Source: Acidobacteriota bacterium
GTDB taxonomy: Bacteria > Acidobacteriota > Blastocatellia > UBA7656
Reading direction: 5' to 3'
DNA: 55,334 bases
Assembly: GCA_016201275.1 (NCBI GenBank)
Contig: JACQDB010000041.1
Location: forward strand, 1 to 55,334
This document shows, piece after piece, positions 44,883-52,861 of this stretch. The position numbers were made by a program, and so were the translations under genes. Within the stretch, counting starts at the first letter, position 1. Each line of letters begins with the position of its first letter. Under the pieces are notes generated by a model. The model made no database searches. It saw only the letters and a program-made list of their open reading frames with translations, and was not told the origin of the DNA.

Positions 44883-45887
44883 ATGAAAGCATATGAGATT
44901 GAGAAATTCGGCTTTGATGGATTGGTCTTGACCGACAGGCCGCAGCCGGAAGCAAAAGCCGGACAAGTGTTGTTGAAGATGAAAGCGGCGTCGTTGAATT
45001 ACCGCGATTTGATGACGGTGAAGGGACAATACAATCCGCGTTTGCATATGCCGCAGATTCCGCTTTCCGATGGCGTAGGCGAAGTGGTGGCGGTGGGCGA
45101 AGGCGTCACGCGCATCAAGGTCGGCGACCGCGTGGCCAACACCTTCTTTGAAAAATGGGTGGCGGGTGAGTTAACCGAAGAGGGCGCGAAGTCGGCTTTA
45201 GGCGCGGGGCGTGATGGCGTGCTTGCCGAATATGTGGCGCTCGATGAAGACGGCGTGATTCACGTTCCCGCACACTTGAGCGACGAAGCAGCGGCGACCT
45301 TGCCGTGCGCGGCGTTGACCGCTTGGGCGGCGTTGATTACTTATGGCAAGTTGAAAGCGGGCGATACGATATTGGCAATGGGCACGGGCGGCGTTTCAAT
45401 TTTCGCTTTGCAGTTTGCGGCCCTGTCGGGAGCGCGGGTCATCATCACTTCGAGCAGCGATGCAAAGTTGGAACGGGCGCGCCAGCTTGGCGCAAGCGAT
45501 GTGATTAATTACCGGACGACGCCCGATTGGGAAAAAGAGGTATTGAAATTGACCGGCGGCAGAGGCGTTGATCACGTCGTCGAAGTCGGCGGTGCTGGTA
45601 CCTTCGCCAAATCCATACGGGCGGCGCGACGCGGCGGCACCATCAGTTTGATCGGCGTGTTGGCGGGTGGCGGCGAAACTAACTTAATGCCGATTCTGAT
45701 GAACGGCTTGACGGTGCAAGGCATCTTCGTCGGTTCGCGGCAAATGTTTGAAACCATGAATGCGGCCATCGCGCTGCATCGAATGAAGCCGGTGGTGGAT
45801 CAAGTGTTTGGGTTCGAGGAAGCGCCAGCGGCTTATCAGATGATGGCAGCCGGAGCGCACTTCGGCAAAATTTGCATACGATTTTGA
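44883..45887 (+). CDS. Zinc-independent MDR alcohol dehydrogenase / quinone reductase
   Basis: 334 residues from the ATG at 44883, with AAAGGAAG upstream. The GroES domain has KMKAASLNYRDLMTVKGQY and PLSDGVGEVVAVGEGV. The nucleotide fold is ILAMGTGGVSIFALQFAALS, and GKICIRF closes it. It lacks the zinc cysteine cluster of classical alcohol dehydrogenases. It has the subgroup-typical Phe/Trp segment NTFFEKWVAGE. It is the last of seven adjacent reductases and 136 bp ahead of thioredoxin. Confidence 0.9.
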   Translation: MKAYEIEKFGFDGLVLTDRPQPEAKAGQVLLKMKAASLNYRDLMTVKGQYNPRLHMPQIPLSDGVGEVVAVGEGVTRIKVGDRVANTFFEKWVAGELTEEGAKSALGAGRDGVLAEYVALDEDGVIHVPAHLSDEAAATLPCAALTAWAALITYGKLKAGDTILAMGTGGVSIFALQFAALSGARVIITSSSDAKLERARQLGASDVINYRTTPDWEKEVLKLTGGRGVDHVVEVGGAGTFAKSIRAARRGGTISLIGVLAGGGETNLMPILMNGLTVQGIFVGSRQMFETMNAAIALHRMKPVVDQVFGFEEAPAAYQMMAAGAHFGKICIRF

Positions 45888-46023
45888 AGCGTAGTTGGCC
45901 TAGAGTTAATTGGTTGACGGAGTTTGAGAAACCCAGTTGTAGCGAATTTCATTCGACCGCTCAACCGATTGGCGCAAAAGCCAACGGCACGGAATTTGTT
46001 AGGAATAATTCAGGAGGTAATTT

Positions 46024-46362
46024 ATGAGTGAAAAAGTGAAAAATGTAACAGACAGCAATTTTGAGGCAGAAGTTTTGCACGCCAATCAGCCGGTGCTAGT
46101 GGATTTCTGGGCAGCGTGGTGCGGCCCTTGTCTGGCGCTTGCGCCAACAGTTGAAGCCTTGGCCGAACAATACACAGGCCACGCCAAAGTCGTCAAACTC
46201 AACGTGGACGAAAACCCACGGGCGGCGGCAAGCTACGGGGTGCGCGGCATACCGACCTTGATACTGTTCAACCAAGGCAGCGAAGTAGAACGCAGCGTCG
46301 GCTTCACCTCAAAAGATTCGCTTGTCCGCTTGATTGACAAACACGTTGCCGTCGCAGCGTGA
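46024..46362 (+). CDS. trxA: Thioredoxin
   Basis: 112 residues with a strong AGGAGG. The redox site AAWCGPC (cysteines 33 and 36) lies after the beta strand PVLVDFWA; VKLNVDENP and the cis-proline loop GIPTLILF follow. The second position after the first Cys-Gly-Pro-Cys is Leu instead of the common Lys/Met, a mild variation. It is the last gene before the terminator, so the operon ends with the protein that would reduce the thiols oxidised or alkylated during the same stress. It is probably one of several thioredoxins in the genome. Confidence 0.93.
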   Translation: MSEKVKNVTDSNFEAEVLHANQPVLVDFWAAWCGPCLALAPTVEALAEQYTGHAKVVKLNVDENPRAAASYGVRGIPTLILFNQGSEVERSVGFTSKDSLVRLIDKHVAVAA

Positions 46363-46400
46363 GTCACGAGTTTAATCAAGATGCAATTTTCGATAGTCAC

Positions 46401-46441
46401 CCTTGAAGGAATCGGCGCGGCTGATTCCTTCAAGGATTTTT
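46401..46441 (+). terminator. Strong rho-independent terminator after thioredoxin
   Basis: CCTTGAAGGAATC and GATTCCTTCAAGG form a perfect 13-bp stem with a 9-nt loop, followed by ATTTTTC. It closes the Rrf2-linked operon. Confidence 0.85.
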
Positions 46442-46559
46442 CAGGAAGGGAGGGTTGCAAAATGTCTCCTTCGCGCTTTGTACTCGGCCCCGCAACCACG
46501 TTGAAAAGTATTTGACGGTAAACGACTGAACACCTGCAAGGATTGATAACGCGCTGTAC

Positions 46560-46802
46560 TCAGGTCGCCAGCCACAATCGAATTGATCTTTTCTGTTTGC
46601 GCTCAATAGTATCATTGCTCTTCGCTTGATTGACATTGGCATTGGTGACAAGGCCAGGAATCGAATCTTTAACATCATCGAACTCTTCTCTTAAACCCCA
46701 TCTGCCTGACTCTACTATCGCCGGAATGCCATAGAGAAGACAGCACTCAATTTTATGAAGCATCTCCAAGCGCAAAACTGAACCGGGCGTCGCCAACTTC
46801 AA
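46560..46802 (-). CDS. Hypothetical small protein after the hydrolase gene
   Basis: 80 residues starting with TTG in a TTGA overlap with the hydrolase stop. The sequence (VLRLEMLHKIECCLLYGIPA, EFDDVKDSIPGLVTNANVNQ) looks like a folded protein, but no family is recognised. Apart from this and the terminator, 46363-46798 shows no other gene. Confidence 0.25.
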   Translation of the reverse strand: MKLATPGSVLRLEMLHKIECCLLYGIPAIVESGRWGLREEFDDVKDSIPGLVTNANVNQAKSNDTIERKQKRSIRLWLAT

Positions 46803-48013
46803 GGTCTGGTAAACATCAATTCGTTTGATTTGCTGCCATCAGGATTTTGCACTTGAATCATCACGGTTTGCCCCGCAGTGATTTTCTTGCCCGCTTTTTT
46901 GGCGATCAAAAGCGTTTCCGGATTTTGCGAATCATTGACCGTGCTTTGCGCTTCGCCGTTAAGCAGAATCATCGCGTTGTTGGCAAAACCTTCGCCGTAA
47001 ACCAGCACCTTCTTTTTGCCCACTTCGGCACGGGCGATCTTCAAAGATTGCGGCGTTGGCGTGGCTGACTTCAAGTGCTGGTCGAAAAAGCCTTCAATCT
47101 GTTGCTGACTAGCGCTGCTGGTGAACGCCGCGCCGCCATGTCCGGCGTCTTGCCAATAGGTCAAGGTTGCGGTTACCCCTGAGTTTTTGAGCCGATCAAA
47201 AAGCTCCTGACTTTGCAGCGGCGGCACAGAACAATCGCTGGTTCCATGCATCAGCAAAAATGGTGGGTCATCTGCCGTCACATACGATGTGGGGCTGGCG
47301 CGTTCTGCTTTTTCGGGACAGCTTTGCACTGTGCAACCGATGAGTCTTGATTCAGGAGAATTCGCCGCGTTGTGATCCAGTATGCTGCAAGGGAGCGCCT
47401 GACTCGCTATGCTCAAGAGCCGCGTGGGACCGTACCAATCCACCACTGCCTGCACACGGCTAGAGTATTGCAGATTGCCGCCGACGCTGCCTTCAAGGTC
47501 AGCCACATCGCCGGAGGTTCCCAGCAAGGCGACCAAATGCCCACCCGCCGAACTGCCCCACACGCCTATGCGATTGGCGTCAATGTTGTACTGCGCGGCG
47601 TTGGCTCGCAGCCAGCGAATTGCCGCTTTGCAATCTTCTATCTGAGCCGGAAAAATTGCCTCGCCACTCAAGCGATAATTGAGGCTGGCCACCGCGTAGC
47701 CGCGAGTGGTTTGGCGAACTTGAAGACTGTTGAGGCTCAAAGCTTTGTCGCCGCCGCTCCAACCGCCGCCGTGTATCCATATCACCAGCGGGAAAGGTCC
47801 CTGTCCGCCGCTTGGCAAGAACAAATCCAGCAGCAATGCTTTGCTGCCGACACGAGCATATTCGACATTACTCATGACGACGGGTTGCGATTGGGCAAAC
47901 GCCTCTCTTGGAGCAAGCCATCCAGAGGTGGCAATGAAAGCCACTAATGCGCCTACGGTGACAACCCCACTAATAAAATATTTCCAGCCATAATTACTGC
48001 GGTTTCTTCGCAT
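46799..48013 (-). CDS. Secreted alpha/beta hydrolase with C-terminal IPT-like module
   Basis: 404 residues from the ATG at 48013, with AAGGAG upstream. A signal peptide or anchor lies at about 12-40. The BD-FAE/esterase-type domain shows HGGGW (81-85, oxyanion hole), GSSAG with the nucleophile Ser 155, Asp in MHGTSDCSVPP and His in DAGHGGAAF. Residues 315-404 form a beta-rich module ending QVQNPDGSKSNELMFTRP, closely like the end of the SBBP-repeat protein. It probably cleaves ester-linked groups on external polymers. The substrate is not known. Confidence 0.87.
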   Translation of the reverse strand: MRRNRSNYGWKYFISGVVTVGALVAFIATSGWLAPREAFAQSQPVVMSNVEYARVGSKALLLDLFLPSGGQGPFPLVIWIHGGGWSGGDKALSLNSLQVRQTTRGYAVASLNYRLSGEAIFPAQIEDCKAAIRWLRANAAQYNIDANRIGVWGSSAGGHLVALLGTSGDVADLEGSVGGNLQYSSRVQAVVDWYGPTRLLSIASQALPCSILDHNAANSPESRLIGCTVQSCPEKAERASPTSYVTADDPPFLLMHGTSDCSVPPLQSQELFDRLKNSGVTATLTYWQDAGHGGAAFTSSASQQQIEGFFDQHLKSATPTPQSLKIARAEVGKKKVLVYGEGFANNAMILLNGEAQSTVNDSQNPETLLIAKKAGKKITAGQTVMIQVQNPDGSKSNELMFTRP

Positions 48014-48222
48014 AAAAACTCCTTGTTTTATAGATTGTGGGTATGGGAGGATTACAGCACACACCTTTTAACCGTGATTAAGACAAGGCGGTGGGCAAAA
48101 AAGTTGGGAGAATACTCAAAAAAATCATCGCTACGCAAAAGCGGAGGTGGCACAAGTAGATAGAAGGTTGTGGCTGATGTCAAAACCGCGTTGCTTCTCA
48201 AGCGCCAACCCAAAAGCAAGGC

Positions 48223-48354
48223 TAAGTACAAGGCACCGTAAATAGGCCGCTAGTTAGCGACGCCATGATTTTTCAAATGAGCCAATAAACATAGGCTTTT
48301 TGCAGCAAATCAGTATTTTCTAACCAGCGGTGAAGTTGTCGCGCCCTGTACTAA
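48223..48354. repeat. MITE-like palindromic element, family A, copy 2 (inverted)
   Basis: TAAGTACAAGGCAC to GCGCCCTGTACTAA with the inner boxes CCGCTAGTTAG and CTAACCAGCGG. It is the reverse complement of 5010-5140 with only a few differences. The rest of 48014-48772 shows no gene that I can support. Confidence 0.82.
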
Positions 48355-48772
48355 GGAAGCGAAACAGGTGGTTGCACCCAAGCTTGACAAGCGCTCTTGC
48401 GAGTTGACGCTTGCCCACGACCGACGAAACGTACCGAGCGCAGGAACCAGCAAAATAGCCTATGATGATTGATCGAAATGGCTCTCCTCTTTTTCTCAGC
48501 CGTGCCTTTGGGCTTCAGTTCGTTTGAACCTTCTCGCCGTACACACAGGGGAAAATTGAGGCAGACGATCCTTCGTTTGCAGGCACCGCTATGGCGCGAG
48601 GCTGCGCTTGCCATCCTCTTCTCACACCTTGATTGTAACCGGCATCACATTGCGTTGTGATAGCCGTCATAGGCCGGTTCTGACCGATGCTCTATCGTGA
48701 CGATCAGGAAGCAAAGGCATCCGCTGTATAAAACGCCGGACGTTGTTCAGAGGGCGTTGGGGAGGTGTCCGC

Positions 48773-49171
48773 ATGAAATATTATCCGGCATTGCTGGTGC
48801 TGGTCGCTGCGCTGATTTTAAGCAGCGCGCCGAGGGCGGCAACGCAAATTCATCACACCCATATTGAAAGAGCCGTCATCAGCTTTGACGAGCCGGTGAA
48901 ACTCTTGGGCGTAACGCTTCAGGGCGAGTATCTGTTTCTGCATCATTCGGGCATGATGGAAAAACACAAGCCCTGCATTTTTGTTTATGCACACGAGGGC
49001 GGCAATTCGGGCAAGCTCATCGTCTCCTATCACTGTCAGGCGGTTCAACGCGACAAAGCCGAGCAATTCAAGGTGCGTATCGTGCGCCACGGTGACGCGG
49101 TTGCGCCGGAAATCGAAGAGGTACAATTTGCTGGCAGCACGCAAGGGCATAAAGTTCCGCCTATGGAATAA
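48773..49171 (+). CDS. Small secreted hypothetical protein, paralogue 1
   Basis: 132 residues from the ATG at 48773, with GGGGAGG upstream. The signal peptide is ALLVLVAALILSSAPRAA. The mature part has VKLLGVTLQGEYLFLHHSG, HKPCIFVYAHEGG, a second cysteine in SYHCQ and the ending EEVQFAGSTQGHKVPPME. The cysteine pair probably forms a disulphide. The same motif order recurs in the gene at 49545, so the two are tandem paralogues with long divergence. No function is known. Confidence 0.75.
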   Translation: MKYYPALLVLVAALILSSAPRAATQIHHTHIERAVISFDEPVKLLGVTLQGEYLFLHHSGMMEKHKPCIFVYAHEGGNSGKLIVSYHCQAVQRDKAEQFKVRIVRHGDAVAPEIEEVQFAGSTQGHKVPPME

Positions 49172-49544
49172 TGCCGGTGCGCGCTTCTCTTCAGACGCGG
49201 CAAAACCTCGCCGTATTTCAAACTCAAGGCGATGCCCAACCTTCAGCCAGGCGAAGCGCGGTGTCGCTCTCGCTCAATATGTTTTTTCTCTCTGCTTATC
49301 CGCGCTCTGCAAGCGCCGCAGATTAGGTCGCAACCTTTTCAACACGCTTCGATCAGACAGTGACGCATTGCGCGCTAGTGTCAAACTGGTGACCGCCATC
49401 ACTATGCGCCGTGACCTTCATCATAGCCGCTTGGCAAAAAAGCGCGTAGCGTTTCATCGGAAATCATTTTTGCGAACGCTCAGAAAGCAACTGGTTTTAC
49501 GAATTTCATGGCAGCCCATAAGGCGCTGCGGAGGAGGAGAAATT

Positions 49545-49934
49545 ATGAAACGCATGATGGTAATCGTCCTGGTGTGCAGTGCGCTGACAATCAGCATGGC
49601 GTTTGCACCGTTAGGCGCGGCGCAGACCCAAGGCAAAGAGATCGCTATCGTCGAAATCACTGACAAGGTCGAGTTACAGGGCAAGGTTCTTCAAGGCTCG
49701 TACATCTTCGAGCATGACGATGCACGCATGGCCAAAGGCGAGGCTTGTATGTATGTGTACCTCAACAACAAGGGCAAGGCGGGTGAATTGGTGACCTCTT
49801 TCCATTGCACTCCCATCGTCCGCGAGGTATCGAAGGTGGTGGTCATCAACGTGGCGATGACGGCTGATCCTTATGTCTGGAAGATGAAAGAAATTCAATT
49901 CGCTGGCAGCACCAAAGGTCATCTGGTGCCGTAA
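49545..49934 (+). CDS. Small secreted hypothetical protein, paralogue 2
   Basis: 129 residues from the ATG at 49545, preceded by GGAGGAGG. The signal peptide is MVIVLVCSALTISMAFA. The mature part shows KVELQGKVLQGSYIFEHDD, EACMYVYLNNKG, SFHCTP and the ending KEIQFAGSTKGHLVP, matching paralogue 1 box by box. It is separated from that paralogue by 373 bp of apparently non-coding DNA (49172-49544). It may share a function with the S46 peptidase region downstream, but this is only positional. Confidence 0.8.
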   Translation: MKRMMVIVLVCSALTISMAFAPLGAAQTQGKEIAIVEITDKVELQGKVLQGSYIFEHDDARMAKGEACMYVYLNNKGKAGELVTSFHCTPIVREVSKVVVINVAMTADPYVWKMKEIQFAGSTKGHLVP

Positions 49935-49953
49935 TCGGCAGAGTGGGAAGGCA

Positions 49954-50112
49954 AGGGCATTCGGTTTTCGCAGACCGAGAAAAATCCTCAGACGCACACC
50001 GATCAACAGCGCTAGGGAAAATCAAGGAAGCCCGGTTTTTTCGGTATCAGGGTTGATCGGTGTGCGTTTGTGATTCCCGTTCCTCGCTCATTCACAAAAA
50101 CTGAATGCCCTT
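49954..50112. repeat. Nested palindromic element
   Basis: Outer arms AAGGGCATTCGGTTTT / AAAACTGAATGCCCTT (49954-49969, 50097-50112; one mismatch) and inner arms ACGCACACCGATCAAC / GTTGATCGGTGTGCGT (49992-50007, 50052-50067, perfect). It is about 159 bp and could fold on itself completely. The rest of 49935-50283 is non-coding. Confidence 0.75.
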
Positions 50113-50283
50113 GTGCAGGGGTCTGGTTTGGTTTATGGAAAGCCGCGCTTTGACGGTGAAAAGCTTATGCGCGTAAAATGATATTTCGGACTTATTGAAA
50201 GCGTATGCGCTTCGACTGGCTCACATCAACAATGCACTGGGACCAGCCTGATTCACCATCACCAACAATTTGAGGACTCCATT

Positions 50284-52374
50284 ATGAGATTGAAAAAAAT
50301 ATGGTCGGTACTGCTGGCCATCGTATTCACGACTTCGACTTTTTCCCTTGCCTTCGCCGATGAAGGAATGTGGACCTTTAACAACGTGCCGAAAGCCGAG
50401 ATCAAAAAACGCTATGGCTTTACCGTCACCGATGAATGGCTGCATAAAGTACAACTCGGTTCCGTGCGTTTCAACAGCGGCGGTTCCGGCTCGTTCATTT
50501 CGCCCGATGGATTGGTGCTGACCAATCATCACGTCGCCGCCGAGACGCTGCAAAAAATCAGTACGCCGCAACAGGACTACATCAAAACCGGCTTCTATGC
50601 CCACAGCCGCGCCGAAGAGATCAAAGCGCCTGACTTGGAATTGAACGTCCTCGACAGCCTGGAAGATGTGACCGCACGCGTCAATGGTGCTGTCAAAGAG
50701 GGGATGGCGGCGGCGGATGCCAATGCCGCACGCCGCGCCGCGATTGCCGGCATTGAAAAAGAATCAACCGAAAAGACCGGCCTACGCAGCGATGTCGTGA
50801 CGCTGTATCAAGGCGGACAATACCATCTCTATCGCTATAAAAAATATACCGACGTGCGCTTGGTGTTCGCGCCGGAATTCGAGGCGGCCTTTTTCGGCGG
50901 CGACCCCGACAACTTCACCTTCCCGCGTTACGATTTGGATATGGCGGTGTTTCGGGTTTACGAAAATGATAAGCCGGTGAAAAGCCCTAGCTATTTCAAA
51001 TGGTCAACCACTGGCGCAAAGGCCGGAGAGTTGGTGTTCGTTTCCGGTCATCCGGGTTCAACGGCGCGCCTGAACACCGTGGCGCACCTGGAGTTTCTGC
51101 GCGATTACGGTTTGCCTTATACGCTCAAACGCTTGCAGGCCATGCGCGAGATGCTGAAGAAATTCGGTTCGCAGGGCGAAGAACAGGCACGCCGCGCACA
51201 AGAAGATTTGTTCGGCATCGAAAACGCTCTGAAGGCTTTAGAAGGGCAATACGCGGGCTTGAAAGATCACACCATCATCGCGAAAAAACGCCTGCTCGAA
51301 GCGACCCTTCGCAAGCGCGTTGCCGCCGACGCCAAAACCCAAAAAGAGTACGGCGAGGCGTGGGACGCGATTGCCAAAGGCCGACAAGCCTTCGCCGCCT
51401 ATTTCAAAGAACACTCGCTGATTGCCAACGGTGCGGCCTTTAATTCCACCCTCTTCGGCATTGCCCGTGCGCTGGTTCGCCTGGTTGCCGAAAGCGCCAA
51501 ACCGAACGCCGAACGCCTGCCCGAATACACCGAGGCACGGCGTCCGTCTTTGGAATTGCAGTTGTTTTCACCCGCGCCGATTTATGCCGATTTTGAAAAG
51601 GCGAAGCTCGCCGATTCGCTGGCTTTTATGCGTGACGAATTGGGAGCCAATAACGAGTTGGTGAAAAAAGTGCTGGCTGGCAAGACCCCCGAAGCACGCG
51701 CCGCTGAACTCATTGACGGCTCGAAAGTGCAGGATGTTGCCTATCGCAAGCAACTGGTAGCCGGGGGTGCCAAAGCCATCGCCGCATCGAATGACGCCCT
51801 GATAGAGCTTGCCCGTATGGTGGACGACCCGGCTCGCGTTTTGCAAAAGCGTTATGAAACCGAGGTGCAGGCCAACGAGCGCGCCAACTATGCGAAGATC
51901 GCCCGCGCCAAGTTCGACGCCGAAGGCACCAAAGTTTACCCCGATGCGACCTTTACCTTGCGGCTCTCTTACGGCGCGGTAAAAGGCTATCAGGAGAACG
52001 GCAAATTCATTGCGCCGTTTACCGATTTTGCCGGCCTCTTCAAACACGCGGCAGCGCATGGCGATAAGGACCCGTACAAAATCCCCGCAAGCTGGATGGC
52101 GAAAAAATCGCAGCTTAACCTGAAGACGCCGTTCAATTTTGTCTCCACCAATGACATCATCGGCGGCAATTCCGGCTCGCCCGTGATTAATAAAAACGGC
52201 GAACTGGTGGGCTTGATTTTCGACGGCAACATTCAATCGCTGGTCGGCAATTTCGTCTATGACGAAGCGCAGAATCGCGCCGTCTCTGTGGATGTTCGCG
52301 CCATGCTCTATGCCTTGAAAAATATCTATGGCGCAAAAGAGTTGGTAGAAGAATTGACCAGCGAAAAGCCTTAG
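50284..52374 (+). CDS. S46 family peptidase (dipeptidyl-peptidase 7/11-like)
   Basis: 696 residues, normal for the family. A signal peptide (WSVLLAIVFTTSTFSLAFA) leads to the mature start DEGMWTFNNVP. The chymotrypsin-like half has the catalytic His in GLVLTNHHVAAE (about 82-83) and the Ser in IIGGNSGSPVINK (Ser 630). A large helical cap lies between. DPP7 and DPP11 release dipeptides from oligopeptide N-termini in the periplasm. The residue that sets the specificity (Gly or Arg near the S1 pocket) cannot be fixed without alignment. Confidence 0.93.
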   Translation: MRLKKIWSVLLAIVFTTSTFSLAFADEGMWTFNNVPKAEIKKRYGFTVTDEWLHKVQLGSVRFNSGGSGSFISPDGLVLTNHHVAAETLQKISTPQQDYIKTGFYAHSRAEEIKAPDLELNVLDSLEDVTARVNGAVKEGMAAADANAARRAAIAGIEKESTEKTGLRSDVVTLYQGGQYHLYRYKKYTDVRLVFAPEFEAAFFGGDPDNFTFPRYDLDMAVFRVYENDKPVKSPSYFKWSTTGAKAGELVFVSGHPGSTARLNTVAHLEFLRDYGLPYTLKRLQAMREMLKKFGSQGEEQARRAQEDLFGIENALKALEGQYAGLKDHTIIAKKRLLEATLRKRVAADAKTQKEYGEAWDAIAKGRQAFAAYFKEHSLIANGAAFNSTLFGIARALVRLVAESAKPNAERLPEYTEARRPSLELQLFSPAPIYADFEKAKLADSLAFMRDELGANNELVKKVLAGKTPEARAAELIDGSKVQDVAYRKQLVAGGAKAIAASNDALIELARMVDDPARVLQKRYETEVQANERANYAKIARAKFDAEGTKVYPDATFTLRLSYGAVKGYQENGKFIAPFTDFAGLFKHAAAHGDKDPYKIPASWMAKKSQLNLKTPFNFVSTNDIIGGNSGSPVINKNGELVGLIFDGNIQSLVGNFVYDEAQNRAVSVDVRAMLYALKNIYGAKELVEELTSEKP

Positions 52375-52384
52375 CCGTGGAGGA

Positions 52385-52448
52385 GTGCGAAAACAGTAAG
52401 ACGCGACCGGCAATCAACTGCGCCGGTTTCGCCTTACTGTTTTCGCAC
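52385..52448. terminator. 16-bp perfect stem-loop after the S46 gene
   Basis: GTGCGAAAACAGTAAG and CTTACTGTTTTCGCAC enclose about 32 nt that contain a smaller GC-rich pairing. It starts 10 bp after the stop, so a terminator or mRNA-end role is likely, though no T-run follows. The remainder up to 52861 shows no supported gene; a perfect CACCATGTGGTG palindrome at 52818-52829 lies before the kinase start. Confidence 0.6.
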
Positions 52449-52861
52449 GACCGAAATTTGCTTGTCCGCGTGATCCCAAAAATGAGCCGTATATCAATCT
52501 CGCCGTTGCCGCAAAGCCGACGACCTCACAGCCGCGATAAAGACTTGTTGGATTTACTGACCGGACACAGCGACCACTACAAAGAGTTTCGCCAACGCTT
52601 TCGCTCTCTCAAAATCCTTGCGCCGCAAGCCGCTATAAACCTCTTCGCAACCCCCATTCACAAAACCGCAAACGGCTAGACCGGTTCGTTGACCTAAACG
52701 GTAATCTTCGGTCGGCACTTTCATCTGCGGCGCAACGACACGGTTGCCTGGCGAGCGCTCCCTTTCCTCATTTCTGCTTCCTGAAGCCACTGCGGTGAAA
52801 TAGTTTTTTTAATCTCGCACCATGTGGTGTAGAGTGATGCTATCAATACAAGGGGTTGCTG

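Noticed and set aside
48351-48614. 87-codon frame on the minus strand
   Set aside because: It overlaps the end of a palindromic element and gives a low-complexity Arg/Ser-rich product without ribosome site or homology.
52377-52679. 100-codon frame after the S46 gene
   Set aside because: Its first part is the terminator-like hairpin and the rest has no recognisable domain or conserved composition.
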